This document shows positions 41,675 through 52,056 of a stretch of 64,000 nucleotides of DNA, piece by piece; position 1 is the first letter of the stretch, and each line of letters starts with the position of its first letter. The notes under the pieces were generated by a model. It was not told the origin of the DNA, searched no databases, and saw only the letters and a program-made list of their open reading frames with translations. This DNA is from CAWCDJ01 sp963836015. GTDB lineage: Bacteria > Acidobacteriota > Terriglobia > Bryobacterales > Bryobacteraceae. The DNA lies in NCBI GenBank assembly GCA_963836015.1, contig CAWIIF010000006.1, positions 124,001 to 188,000 of the forward strand, given 5' to 3'. A program made the translations under genes and the position numbers.

Positions 41675-42664
41675 CACAATCTTCGGCTTAATTACGATCA
41701 CGCCCAGCGGTTTCATGACCTCCGCCAGCCGTTGAAACATCGCCTCGTCAGTGTAAGTTCCCACGATCGCGCCGCCCGACCCGGCGAAGTTGGACGTCGC
41801 GCCCGCACGGCGCGCGGCGTGGACCATCTCCAGGTTGCCCCGGTCGATCTGGTAAATACGCGCCCGCAGGTCGAAGTTGGCGTCCACCAACTGGTCGAGC
41901 CTCTGGTAATTCCGTTCGAGCAGGCAGCGGCGGCCTTCTTCGGCGTAACCCGCCCAGGTTTCCATGGCCGAAACTACTTCCGGGTCGCCGCGGCGCCAGC
42001 GCTCCCGCAGGTTACTGTGAAAGACTTCGGTTCCTTCGCTCAGCGAAGTCCGGCAGGCCACATAGACGTTAGGCAGCAGGGCGGGGTCCAGGTGCTCGTA
42101 TTCGCCGTATCCGCGAGTTTCCATGAGGTGGCGCGCGAAGTCCATATAGACCAGGCCGTGGTACGCCTGTATCACGCGGTCTTGCAGGCCCGCGGGCACG
42201 TTGAGCTCCTTCGTCTCGGTTTCGAGCACAAGGTTGGCTTGCACCGGCAACGGGATATCGAGGCCGTAGTATTGACTCAGGGCCCGTAGGGACGCGGTAA
42301 TAATGGCGCTCGACCCGCCCAGGCCCAGCCGCTGCGGGATGTTGGATTCATACTCCAGCGTAAAATTGCGGTTTTCGAGCTCCACGCCGCGCTCCGCGCA
42401 ATAGTCGATCAGCCGCACGATCAGGGCCTGGATGATTCGGATCCCGCCGTAGTAGCCGCGCCACCGCGTGGTGCGATACAGGTCGTCTAGGTTTTCGAAG
42501 ACGGGCAGGTCCGCTTTGGAAGGCTTAATCTCCAGCCGCCCGCTGGGATAGAGCAGGACCCGTGCGCGGAAGTTAGACATCGCAAACGACAGAGTCTTGC
42601 CGAAATATCCATCACTCGGATTCCCCAGGAATCCGGCGCGCGCATAACCGTACGTTTCGATCAT
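41669..42664 (-). CDS. GHMP-family sugar kinase, glucuronokinase-like
   Basis: A 331-residue cytoplasmic kinase. The opening YARAGFLGNPSDGYFGKTLSF resembles plant glucuronokinase (ARVGLLGNPSD-x-YFG) more than mevalonate or heptose kinases. The ATP-binding P-loop equivalent is RLGLGGSSAIITASL, and the C-terminal GHMP motif is ATSNFAGSGGAIVG. A sugar-1-phosphate product is likely; glucuronate is the inferred substrate. Overlaps dtd by 4 bp. Confidence 0.78.
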   Translation of the reverse strand: MIETYGYARAGFLGNPSDGYFGKTLSFAMSNFRARVLLYPSGRLEIKPSKADLPVFENLDDLYRTTRWRGYYGGIRIIQALIVRLIDYCAERGVELENRNFTLEYESNIPQRLGLGGSSAIITASLRALSQYYGLDIPLPVQANLVLETETKELNVPAGLQDRVIQAYHGLVYMDFARHLMETRGYGEYEHLDPALLPNVYVACRTSLSEGTEVFHSNLRERWRRGDPEVVSAMETWAGYAEEGRRCLLERNYQRLDQLVDANFDLRARIYQIDRGNLEMVHAARRAGATSNFAGSGGAIVGTYTDEAMFQRLAEVMKPLGVIVIKPKIVT

Positions 42665-43116
42665 GGCCGGCTCCGCTCCGTGGAGTCGATCAGGATGGTT
42701 ACCGGCCCGTCATTTACCAGGGACACATTCATGTGAGCCTGGAACACGCCGGTTTGCACCGGAACGGGTCCTTTTCTCGCTAGTTCCACGAAGTAATTAT
42801 AGAGAGCTTCGGCCTGCTGTGGGGCGGCAGCCTGGTCAAAGCTGGGACGGCGTCCCCGCCGGCAGTCGCCGTAAAGAGTAAATTGCGACACAATCAGCAG
42901 TTCGCCCCCGGCATCCTGGATATTGCGATTCATCTTGCCTTGTGCATCGGGAAAGATCCGCAACCCCAGAATCTTGTCTCGCAGATACTCCGCGTCACCT
43001 TCCGTATCATCCCTTGATATGCCCAGGAACACGAGCAACCCCGCGCCGATGGCTCCGGAGGTAACGTCATTCACTTCGACCCGGGCCTCCTTTACACGCT
43101 GAAGCACTATTTTCAT
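42661..43116 (-). CDS. dtd: D-aminoacyl-tRNA deacylase
   Basis: A 151-residue protein removing D-amino acids from tRNA. Signature motifs are SQFTLYGDCRRGRRPSF and the cross-subunit GP motif in VSLVNDGPVTI (Gly-cisPro). The ATG at 43116, giving the canonical MKIVLQRV start, is chosen over a GTG three codons earlier. The downstream GHMP kinase start overlaps its stop. Confidence 0.95.
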   Translation of the reverse strand: MKIVLQRVKEARVEVNDVTSGAIGAGLLVFLGISRDDTEGDAEYLRDKILGLRIFPDAQGKMNRNIQDAGGELLIVSQFTLYGDCRRGRRPSFDQAAAPQQAEALYNYFVELARKGPVPVQTGVFQAHMNVSLVNDGPVTILIDSTERSRP

Positions 43117-43182
43117 GACTTCCACTTAATGAGCTTTCTTATATTGACACAGCTTATGTTATAGTGTGCGAAGGGTGAACCG

Positions 43183-43458
43183 ATGGCACGAACCAAAAGC
43201 ACAGAAGATCTGACTACTCTCCAGATGGCCCTGGTGGGTTATCAATTCGAGAAGCAGAAGATCGAAGATAAGATTCGCGAACTTCAGGCGCAACTGAAGG
43301 GCAAGGGGGCCGCGCTGTCATCTACCGCGGCAGCCAAGAAGGCCCCGGCTGTGAAACGTGTTCTGAGCCCGGCGGCACGCAGGCGCATCGCTGCCGCACA
43401 AAAGAAGCGCTGGGCAGAGCACCGTAAGCGCGCCGCGCAGGCCGCCAAGGCCGAGTAA
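43183..43458 (+). CDS. Small basic coiled-coil protein, histone H1-like tail
   Basis: A 91-residue protein. The N-terminal half is a predicted coiled coil (MALVGYQFEKQKIEDKIRELQAQL), the linker is Ala/Lys-rich, and the C-terminal half is strongly basic with LSPAARRRIAAAQKKRWAEHRKRAAQAAKAE. The SPAARRRI-AAAQKKRW pattern is frequent in small acidobacterial proteins and suggests nucleic-acid binding (inference). The ATG follows a GAAGGGTGAACC context. It is monocistronic and has a terminator-like hairpin downstream. Confidence 0.75.
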   Translation: MARTKSTEDLTTLQMALVGYQFEKQKIEDKIRELQAQLKGKGAALSSTAAAKKAPAVKRVLSPAARRRIAAAQKKRWAEHRKRAAQAAKAE

Positions 43459-43484
43459 CCCCGGGCATCCGGAGCACGCTGGCA

Positions 43485-43518
43485 CGGACTCTCCAGTCCG
43501 GGGCCGATACGTGTTTTT
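43485..43518 (+). terminator. Probable terminator after the small basic protein gene
   Basis: Hairpin CGGACT-CTCC-AGTCCG (43485-43500), then a T5 run at 43514-43518. An alternative longer pairing CCCCGG (43459-43464) with CCGGGG (43498-43503) exists. The T-run is 13 bases from the stem, so efficiency is uncertain. Confidence 0.4.
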
Positions 43519-43539
43519 GTTTACTTTTAGCGCGCGGTC

Positions 43540-43917
43540 ATGATAGTCGGAACCGGTATCGATCTGGCGGAGGTGCCGCGCATTCGTGCCACCATCGAGC
43601 GTTTCGGCAACAGGTTTATCCAGCGTATTTATACACCCCTCGAGATTGCTTACGTCGAGCGCAAGGCCAACCGGTACGAGCGGTATGCAGCCCGCTTCGC
43701 CGCGAAAGAGGCGGGCATGAAGGCGATCGGGACAGGTTGGCGCCGCGGAGTAAGATGGCAGGATTTCGAAGTAGCCAACCTGCCTTCTGGGAAACCTACG
43801 CTGCGGTTTCACGGAGTTGCCGCGGAGGTCGCGCGGAAGCTGGGCGTCCGCAACGTCGCTTTGTCGCTGACGCATACGGCCGAGGCCGGCATGGCGCACG
43901 TAATCCTGGAAGATTGA
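43540..43917 (+). CDS. acpS: Holo-[acyl-carrier-protein] synthase
   Basis: A 125-residue phosphopantetheinyl transferase that activates ACP with CoA. Metal ligands are Asp8 (VGTGIDLAEVPRI) and Glu57 (AARFAAKEAGMKAIGTG), both conserved. The SLTHTAEAGMAHVI end is canonical. Length is standard. It stands alone and converges with the DUF1552 gene. Confidence 0.95.
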   Translation: MIVGTGIDLAEVPRIRATIERFGNRFIQRIYTPLEIAYVERKANRYERYAARFAAKEAGMKAIGTGWRRGVRWQDFEVANLPSGKPTLRFHGVAAEVARKLGVRNVALSLTHTAEAGMAHVILED

Positions 43918-43944
43918 GCCGGCGAAGGCCGCGCGGCGCGCAAC

Positions 43945-45285
43945 TTAGCTGAGATCTAGCCCTGCCAGCTCACCGGTCGCGTCGCCGAAGTGCTCCATCC
44001 GAACCCCCATCCGGTCCATCATGCTGAGGAACAGGTTGCACATCGGGGTCTCACGGCGGTAGACCACGCGCCGTCCGGTCTTGATGGTGCCGTTCGCGCG
44101 CCCCGCGATCAACGTCGGCAGGTCTTCGTGCAGGTGGCGATTGCCATCGGAGAGACCGGCGCCGTAAACCACCATCATGTGATCGAGTAGTGAGCCGTCG
44201 CCTTCCTTGGTGGCTTTGAGCTTCTCCACCCATCCCGCGAACTGCTTCATGTGATAGGTATTGATCTCCGACACCTTCTCCATGAGCGGTTCCTGGTTCC
44301 GGTGATGCGTGAGCGGGTGGTGGCCGTCCGAGATGCCGATCTCGCGGTACGCGCGCGACGTACCTTCGTGCGTCACCAGGAAAGTAAGTACGCGAGTCAA
44401 GTCGGCCTGGAACGCGATGGTCATCATGTCGGTCATCAGCTTGAAGTGCTCGGCGAAATCGGCCGGGATGCCATAAGGCTTATCCATGTGCGGGTCGATC
44501 TGCGCGTTGTCCTTCTCGGCCTTCTCCAGTTGCCGCTCTACCTCGCGAATAGACGAAAGATACTCATCCAGCTTCCGTTTGTCCGTGGGACCGAGTCCGT
44601 TTTCTAGTTTCCTGGTATCTTCGGTTACGAAATCGAGGATGCTCCGCCGGAACATCGCCTGGCGCGCCCGGGCCTGCGGGCTCATCGGCACGCCGTCGCC
44701 GAACAGCCGTTCAAACAGCGCCCGCGGGTCGAGGACCGGGGGCAGCGGCTGCGTGGCACTCCGCCACGCAAGGTTATTGGTGTAGGCGCAAGAGTAACCG
44801 GAATCACAGTCGCCCGACTGCCGCGCGTCTTCCAGCCCGAGTTCCAGCGAAGGAAAACGCGTCTGGCCGCCCACTTCGCGCGCCACCAGCTGGTCCATCG
44901 AGACACTGGCGTGTATGTCGGTGGTGCTCTTTTTCACCTGTACGCCGGTAAGGTACGAGCCGCAGCACCGGCCATGGTCGCCCGCGCCGTCGAGCAGCGC
45001 GCGGCCGCTGTTGTGCGTCAGGTTGCCGAGCATCAGGATGTCGTCTTTGTAAGGCTCGAGCGACTTGAGCACGCGGGGCAGCTCGCCCAGCTTGCCTTCG
45101 TATTCCGGATTCCAATCGCGCATCATGATGCCGTTCGGCACATACACGAATGCCATGCGCAAAGGAGGCTTGGCGGCGGCGGCTCGAGCGAACGCGGGAA
45201 CCATGGCATCGAGGAACGGCAGCGAAATGGCTGTCCCCATTCCCCGGAGAAACGAGCGGCGTGGCAGTGCCTTCGGAATCATCAT
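43945..45285 (-). CDS. Tat-exported DUF1552 protein
   Basis: A 446-residue exported protein. The Tat signal is PRRSFLRGMGTAISLPFLDAMVPAFARA. The body has DUF1552 features: FVYVPNGIMMRDWNPEYEGKL, NLTHNSGRALLDGAGDHGRCCGSYLTGV, SMDQLVARE and GLSDGNRHLHEDLPTLIAG. The fold relates to sulfatase/alkaline-phosphatase-like DUF1501 proteins by general resemblance, but function is unknown. It overlaps the DUF1592-type gene by 4 bp; the pairing is widespread in Acidobacteriota and Planctomycetota. Confidence 0.9.
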   Translation of the reverse strand: MMIPKALPRRSFLRGMGTAISLPFLDAMVPAFARAAAAKPPLRMAFVYVPNGIMMRDWNPEYEGKLGELPRVLKSLEPYKDDILMLGNLTHNSGRALLDGAGDHGRCCGSYLTGVQVKKSTTDIHASVSMDQLVAREVGGQTRFPSLELGLEDARQSGDCDSGYSCAYTNNLAWRSATQPLPPVLDPRALFERLFGDGVPMSPQARARQAMFRRSILDFVTEDTRKLENGLGPTDKRKLDEYLSSIREVERQLEKAEKDNAQIDPHMDKPYGIPADFAEHFKLMTDMMTIAFQADLTRVLTFLVTHEGTSRAYREIGISDGHHPLTHHRNQEPLMEKVSEINTYHMKQFAGWVEKLKATKEGDGSLLDHMMVVYGAGLSDGNRHLHEDLPTLIAGRANGTIKTGRRVVYRRETPMCNLFLSMMDRMGVRMEHFGDATGELAGLDLS

Positions 45286-47594
45286 CTCTTTGCGATCTCT
45301 TTTGGCTTACCCTGGTTTTGACTGGAGGTCGCTTCGCCTCTCCGCGATTGGAAAGGAACGCTGTCGACCACCTCGTAGATCAGCGACTGGAAGGGATACT
45401 TCGACTGGGACCAGTGCCCGGTAATCTCGTCGAGCGTACGGCGATCGTAACTTCCCAGGCCCCTTCCCAGCGCATAAGTCAGCATCTTCCCCGCCATGAG
45501 GCGCGCAAATTCGGGGAGCTGGCTTTCGAGCAGCGAGCGCATTTCGCCGGGAGTGGAAAACGTCTTGCCGTTGGGCAGCATGCCGCTGGCATCCACCGGG
45601 AACTTGCCGTCCATGGTCCGCCATTTGCCGATGCCGTCGTAATTCTCGAGGCCGAATCCCAACGGGTCCATCTTGCTGTGGCAGGAGGCGCAGACGGGAT
45701 CGGCGCGGTGCTTCTCCATCTGCTGCCGGAGCGACATCGACGTGCCGACGGCCGCTTCGTCGAGCGGCGGCACATCCGGCGGCGGCGGAGGAGCCGGGCT
45801 GCCGAGTATGTTCCCCAGGATGTACTGGCCGCGCAGCACCACCGAGGTCCGCGTCGGGTAACTTGAAACGGTCAGAACGCTGGCCTGTCCAAGGATGCCG
45901 CCCCGCTGGTCGGTGGCCAGGTCCACTTTGCGGAACTCCGGACCGGTCACGCCCGCGATGCCGTAGAATTTCGCCAGCCGGTCGTTCAGGAACGTGTAGC
46001 GCGCATCCAGAAAGTCGGCCAGCGGACGGTTCTGGCGCAGCACATAATCGAAGAACAGGCGCGTCTCCGAATACATGGCATCGCGCAGTTCGGGACCCCA
46101 CTCGGGGAACTTCTGCGGATCGGGCTTCACTACGTTGAGATTGCGCAGCTCGAGCCACTGACCCGCGAAGTTATCGGCGATGGCCGAAGAGCGGTCGTCG
46201 GCGAGCATGCGCTTCACCTGGGCGTCGAGCACGGCCGGCTCGTGCAGCTTACCTGATTCCGCCAGCCTCAGCAGCTCGTCGTCCGGCATCGAGCTCCACA
46301 GGAAGTAACTCAGGCGCGAGGCCAGCTCCACGTCGCTGACACGATGGATTTTGGAAGGATCGGTGGGGAACGCATCGTGTTCGATGCGGAACAGGAAATT
46401 GGGCGACACCAGCATCGCCTCGATGGCCAGTTGGATCCCCTGCTCGGTGGTTTCTCCGTTGGCCTTCGCCAGCGCCACGAACTTCGTGAGAGCGGCCACC
46501 TCCGCACGAGTCACCGGCCTGCGGTACGCGTGCCGGGCCAGCGTGGAGATGATCTTATCGACGCACGGCGCGCCGGTCTCCGGATCGCAGATGAGAATTT
46601 TCTTTCGGCTGGCGCGCACCACCTTGGCCGGGTAAGGCCCCACGAACGTGATCGAATCGAGATACTTATTCTTTTTGCTGTTGTACAGTTCCTTTGGGGT
46701 GAGCCCGCTGACGAAATCGTCGCCGATGAAGCCCGCGCGGAACTCGTGGTCGCCCTCGCTCAGGAAGAGCCGCATGTGCTCTTCCGAGTAGGGATTGAAA
46801 TACACCAGCTCCGATGGCTTGGTTTCGGCGCTCTGGCTGTGCAGCAGCTTGCCATCCACCCAAAATCCCAGCGTCACCGGCTTAGCATTGGGCGCTCGCT
46901 CCCCGGGCAGGCCGAAGATGATGTCGTATTCGCCGTCAAACGGAATTTCGCCGGCCGCCTCGATGGTGCTCGCATCCACGCGACGGATCTTCTTGTCTTT
47001 GGCCGCGAACTGAATCTGGAGCGGCTTCTTTGGCAGCGGATCCGCGCCCAGAGCTTTCGCCGAGATCTTCTGCGCCGCCGAGAGATACTTCTCCATCAGC
47101 ACCGGCGATACGGTCAGCACGTCGCCGATGTTATCGAACCCGTTGCCCAGGTCGTCGGTCGGAAAACTCTTTTCGGCATGGAACTCCACGCCCAGCAGAT
47201 CGCGGATGGTGTTCGAGTATTCGGCGCGATTGAGGCGGCGCGCGGTCACGCGCCCTGGATCGGGCTTGACGTTCTTGTCGGCCAGCTCGAACTGATGCTG
47301 CACATAAGCGATGGCTGCATCCAGTTGCGGCGGCCGCGGAATTCCGCGCGGGGGCATCTCGCCGGCCCGGAGCTTGTCCAGAATGCGCTCCCAGTCGGAG
47401 CGGTTCGCGGTAAGTGACGCGGCCTTGGTAAAAGGCGCGATGACCATACCGCCTGAGGCGAGCTGCTGGTTGTGACACGGCGTGCAGGTCTTGGTCAGGA
47501 CTGGCTGCACCGTGTTCTCGAACGAAGGGGCATCCGCCGCGAGGAGCAGTGGGACAGAGCAGCAAGCGCTTACGAGAATTCGACTGACGAGCAT
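45282..47594 (-). CDS. DUF1587/1595/1592/1588/1585 (Planctomycete-type PSD/PSCyt) c-type cytochrome protein
   Basis: A 770-residue exported protein. Order: signal peptide, N-terminal cytochrome-like CTPCH near residue 36 (VQPVLTKTCTPCHNQQLASGG), PSD3/DUF1587 (RLNRAEYSNTIRDLLGVEF), a carbohydrate-binding-like middle (IIFGLPGERAPNAKP), PSD5/DUF1595 (HAYRRPVTRAEV), PSD4/DUF1592 (SPNFLFRIEHD, ASRLSYFLWSSMPDDELL), PSCyt3/DUF1588 with CASCH (DPVCASCHSKMDPLGFGLENYD), and PSD2/DUF1585 (LMAGKMLTYALGRGLG). Two haem sites imply redox activity. First gene of the pair with DUF1552; polymer or glycan oxidation has been proposed for the family, but no substrate is evident. Confidence 0.92.
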   Translation of the reverse strand: MLVSRILVSACCSVPLLLAADAPSFENTVQPVLTKTCTPCHNQQLASGGMVIAPFTKAASLTANRSDWERILDKLRAGEMPPRGIPRPPQLDAAIAYVQHQFELADKNVKPDPGRVTARRLNRAEYSNTIRDLLGVEFHAEKSFPTDDLGNGFDNIGDVLTVSPVLMEKYLSAAQKISAKALGADPLPKKPLQIQFAAKDKKIRRVDASTIEAAGEIPFDGEYDIIFGLPGERAPNAKPVTLGFWVDGKLLHSQSAETKPSELVYFNPYSEEHMRLFLSEGDHEFRAGFIGDDFVSGLTPKELYNSKKNKYLDSITFVGPYPAKVVRASRKKILICDPETGAPCVDKIISTLARHAYRRPVTRAEVAALTKFVALAKANGETTEQGIQLAIEAMLVSPNFLFRIEHDAFPTDPSKIHRVSDVELASRLSYFLWSSMPDDELLRLAESGKLHEPAVLDAQVKRMLADDRSSAIADNFAGQWLELRNLNVVKPDPQKFPEWGPELRDAMYSETRLFFDYVLRQNRPLADFLDARYTFLNDRLAKFYGIAGVTGPEFRKVDLATDQRGGILGQASVLTVSSYPTRTSVVLRGQYILGNILGSPAPPPPPDVPPLDEAAVGTSMSLRQQMEKHRADPVCASCHSKMDPLGFGLENYDGIGKWRTMDGKFPVDASGMLPNGKTFSTPGEMRSLLESQLPEFARLMAGKMLTYALGRGLGSYDRRTLDEITGHWSQSKYPFQSLIYEVVDSVPFQSRRGEATSSQNQGKPKEIAKR

Positions 47595-47659
47595 CCCCTG
47601 TAGGGGATGTTACTGCAAATAAGTGCCGATCACAACCGGGGGTGTGCGTCTGGAACCAA

Positions 47660-48649
47660 TTACTGCTGCTTTTTCTTCTGCTGCGGACGAAAGCGCTGTC
47701 GCGGAACCGGATGGGTGCTCGCCAGCTCCGTATAAGCCTGGATGACACGGTCCTTCTGGGCGGGGTCGGCGATCACGTAACGGTGTTTTCCGGCGCCCGC
47801 CGCAAAGTGGGTGCGGCCATCGTCGAGCACCGAGATCGTGCCCTCGCCGGACACCTGGAAGTAGGTCTCCTTCGGGCGGATCGCGTAGAGCGCCGCGGCC
47901 ATCGCCCAGGATGGCGCGTCATAGGGCATCGGCCTGGCAGCGCGGTAGGCATCCACTACCGGGTGCGCTGGAGCCCACGCGAAGCCCTCCAGGCCCGACG
48001 CGGGAAACGGCAGCGCATCCCCCACCTCCGAACCGCAGGCCACGATCGGGCTGGGCCATTCGGCCAGAATGCGGCGCGCGGCCCGGATGTCCGCCCGTAT
48101 GCCCGGTTCCGGCAGGCCGTCGGGGTACGACCCCGCGCCCAGCACCAGGTAGCGCACCTTCTTCGCGATCAGGTCCTTGGCCTCGGGAAGATCGAGCACC
48201 GCCGCGAGGTCGGTGGCCGGACCGGTACAGACCACGATCGCGTTATCGTCGAATTGGGCCGACAGGTTGTTGCGGATCAGGGCCTGCGGGTCGGCCGTGT
48301 CGTTGAGCTTCTCGATCGAGCGCGGATACTGGGCCTTGCCTTCCGGAGTCTGGCGACTGAGCGGTGCGGTGAGCAGCGGCGTATCGGGAGCCGCTTTGGA
48401 GGAAAGCGCCAGGCCGATCGGCTGCGCGATCGAGAAAGGACCCGGCTCGCCCGTATAAAAGCGCACAAGCACGTCGGCGAACTCGGCCGATTGCAGGCTG
48501 GGACGGCTCACGCTGACACCGACCACGCGCGCTTCACCCTTGCTTTGAAACCCGTAGAGCATGGCGAGAGCCAGGGCGTCGTCGATCGTATTCCCAATGT
48601 CGGAATCGAAAACCACCCCCACCGGCGGCCGGCCCCCTCCGAATTGCAT
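47660..48649 (-). CDS. Nucleoside hydrolase-like protein
   Basis: A 329-residue member of the inosine/uridine-preferring nucleoside hydrolase fold. The calcium-binding signature is VVFDSDIGNTIDDALALAML, followed by VVCTGPATDLAAVL. The rest of the active-site pattern is divergent from IunH, as in secreted homologues. The start is the ATG at 48649; the frame opens further upstream, but that part has no protein-like features. No signal peptide is evident at this start. The tail is Gln/Lys-rich (RPQQKKKQQ). Ribosylnucleoside cleavage is inferred from the fold. Confidence 0.82.
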   Translation of the reverse strand: MQFGGGRPPVGVVFDSDIGNTIDDALALAMLYGFQSKGEARVVGVSVSRPSLQSAEFADVLVRFYTGEPGPFSIAQPIGLALSSKAAPDTPLLTAPLSRQTPEGKAQYPRSIEKLNDTADPQALIRNNLSAQFDDNAIVVCTGPATDLAAVLDLPEAKDLIAKKVRYLVLGAGSYPDGLPEPGIRADIRAARRILAEWPSPIVACGSEVGDALPFPASGLEGFAWAPAHPVVDAYRAARPMPYDAPSWAMAAALYAIRPKETYFQVSGEGTISVLDDGRTHFAAGAGKHRYVIADPAQKDRVIQAYTELASTHPVPRQRFRPQQKKKQQ

Positions 48650-48773
48650 GATCGCTCGTTCCCTCCTGTGTGCCAGTATAGGCCGCGAAACGCAATCCGG
48701 TGCTGGAGCATCCAAATACACAGAGAACCAAGTTGTGGAATTTCCTACCCGTTCCAAGAAATCGGAGCCAGAG

Positions 48774-48917
48774 ATGAAGTGTGCCAAGTGTGGCCATGCC
48801 GAGTCCGAACACGGCGCCACCGGCACCCGGCCATGCCTGGCCGCCGTCGGCGAGCTCGCCGATCGGGATTTTTGCGCGTGCGACGAATACCGGCCTAAAA
48901 TAGCCCGGGCGGCGTGA
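48774..48917 (+). CDS. Small zinc-ribbon-like protein
   Basis: A 47-residue ORF, ATG at 48774, with GGAG nine bases upstream (ATCGGAGCCAGAG). It reads MKCAKCGHAESEHG, then TRPCLAAVGE, and FCACDEYRP. The CxxCxH...H...C...CxC pattern suggests a small zinc-binding fold. I do not recognise a named family. It diverges from the nucleoside hydrolase with 124 bp between starts. Confidence 0.6.
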   Translation: MKCAKCGHAESEHGATGTRPCLAAVGELADRDFCACDEYRPKIARAA

Positions 48918-48979
48918 ATCAGGTTAACCGGATTCCCAACTCCTCTTTTTAGATCTACAATACGGCCAGGAGGCTAGTG

Positions 48980-49237
48980 ATGACTCTATTGGTTGTCCTG
49001 GTTTACCTTCTCGCCGTCGGCATTCCCATTTACATCCTCTATCTGTTCCGCTCGCAGGCATGGTACTGGCATGCCCTCGCGATCGTGGCAGCCCTGGCTC
49101 TCGGGTTCGTACCCACCCCGCCCTCGCTGAAGAGCTCGGCGTTCGACCTGGTCTTCGGCGCCGTGTTCCTGCTTCTCCTGATCTGGGGGGTAGGCGGACT
49201 CCTGGTCTTCCGCCCTCACTGGGAAAGGCACGCGTAA
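48980..49237 (+). CDS. Small three-helix membrane protein
   Basis: An 85-residue hydrophobic protein with segments near 2-22 (LLVVLVYLLAVGIPIYILYLF), 29-45 and 55-75. AGGAGG at 48968-48973 is a strong ribosome binding site and selects the ATG at 48980 over the overlapping GTG at 48977. The short PTPPSLKSS loop lies between helices. No function is known. The gene ends 28 bp before queA. Confidence 0.75.
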   Translation: MTLLVVLVYLLAVGIPIYILYLFRSQAWYWHALAIVAALALGFVPTPPSLKSSAFDLVFGAVFLLLLIWGVGGLLVFRPHWERHA

Positions 49238-49265
49238 CCGCAAAGCCGCGTTACAGTTGGGATCA

Positions 49266-50324
49266 GTGGAGCTTTCCGGGTTCGACTACCAACTGCCGGA
49301 GGAACTGATCGCCCAGGAGCCGCTGACCGATCGCGCGGCCTCCCGCATGCTGGTCGTGCATCGGGAAGGAGGACGTTGGGAGGACCGTGCCTTCCGCGAG
49401 TTTCCGCAGTTTCTCGGCCCGGGCGACTGCCTGGCGTTGAACGATTCTCGCGTTTTCCCCGCCCGTCTGTACGGGCACCGCGCGGGCGTGCGATCCCTCC
49501 CCATCGGCAAGGGAAATCCCAAGTGGCACGAATATCTGAGCGGCGAAGTGGAGGTGTTCCTGGTGCGGCCCGTCTCCCCCGATGGCCGCGACTGGGAGGC
49601 CCTCGTCAGGCCGGGGCGTAAGATGCGTTTGGGCGAGCGCATCCGCTTCGGCGACGGATTGGAGGCCGAGATCGTCGCGCGCGGTGAATTCGGCGAGCGC
49701 ACCGTCCGCTTCTCCGGCGCGGACGATCTGTTTGCCGAATTCGAAAAGATCGGCCACGTCCCGCTCCCTCCCTACATCAAGCGCACCGACCAGCCCGCCG
49801 ACCGCGAGCGGTACCAGACCGTCTTCGCCCGCGAAAAGGGATCGGTAGCCGCGCCCACCGCGGGATTGCACTTCACCGCCGAGGTGCTGGATGCCTGCCG
49901 CGCGCGCGGCGCCGGGATCGCGCGCGTGACCCTGCACGTCGGACTCGGGACCTTTCAGCCCCTCCACGCCGAACGCGTCGAAGACGGGCGGCTGCACGCC
50001 GAGCGCTACCGTATTACGGAGGAGAACGCCGCCGCGCTCCGGGCTGCCGGACGCGTAGTCGCGGTGGGGACCACCAGTGTCCGCACCATCGAATCCGCCT
50101 GGCGCACCGGTGCGATGAGCGGCGAGACCGATATCTTCATCTATCCCGGCTTCGAGTTCCGCCGTGTGGGCGCGGTGCTCACCAATTTCCACCTGCCGCG
50201 CACGAGTCTGCTGTTACTGGTTTGCGCGTTCGCGGGCAAGGACCTGGCGCTGGCGGCATACCGACATGCCGTGGAGCAGCGCTATCGCTTCTACTCCTAC
50301 GGCGACTGCATGCTGATCGTTTAG
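49266..50324 (+). CDS. queA: S-adenosylmethionine:tRNA ribosyltransferase-isomerase
   Basis: A 352-residue enzyme that turns preQ1 in tRNA into epoxyqueuosine. Motifs: LSGFDYQLPEELIAQEPL at the N terminus, LALNDSRVFPARLYG, GHVPLPPYIKR, the VAAPTAGLHFT signature, LHVGLGTFQPL and GAVLTNFHLPRTSLLLLV. The GTG at 49266 gives the usual V-x-L-S-x-FDY start; a TTG at 49257 would add three residues. Together with the PTPS/QueD and FolE genes it suggests queuosine synthesis in this organism. Confidence 0.95.
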   Translation: MELSGFDYQLPEELIAQEPLTDRAASRMLVVHREGGRWEDRAFREFPQFLGPGDCLALNDSRVFPARLYGHRAGVRSLPIGKGNPKWHEYLSGEVEVFLVRPVSPDGRDWEALVRPGRKMRLGERIRFGDGLEAEIVARGEFGERTVRFSGADDLFAEFEKIGHVPLPPYIKRTDQPADRERYQTVFAREKGSVAAPTAGLHFTAEVLDACRARGAGIARVTLHVGLGTFQPLHAERVEDGRLHAERYRITEENAAALRAAGRVVAVGTTSVRTIESAWRTGAMSGETDIFIYPGFEFRRVGAVLTNFHLPRTSLLLLVCAFAGKDLALAAYRHAVEQRYRFYSYGDCMLIV

Positions 50325-50326
50325 GA

Positions 50327-51991
<1,665 letters not shown>

Positions 51992-52056
51992 GAAATTACC
52001 AGTTTAGCCGAGCTACCGGACACCGCGGGAATCGGGACCGCCGCCCCGTCCCGGCT

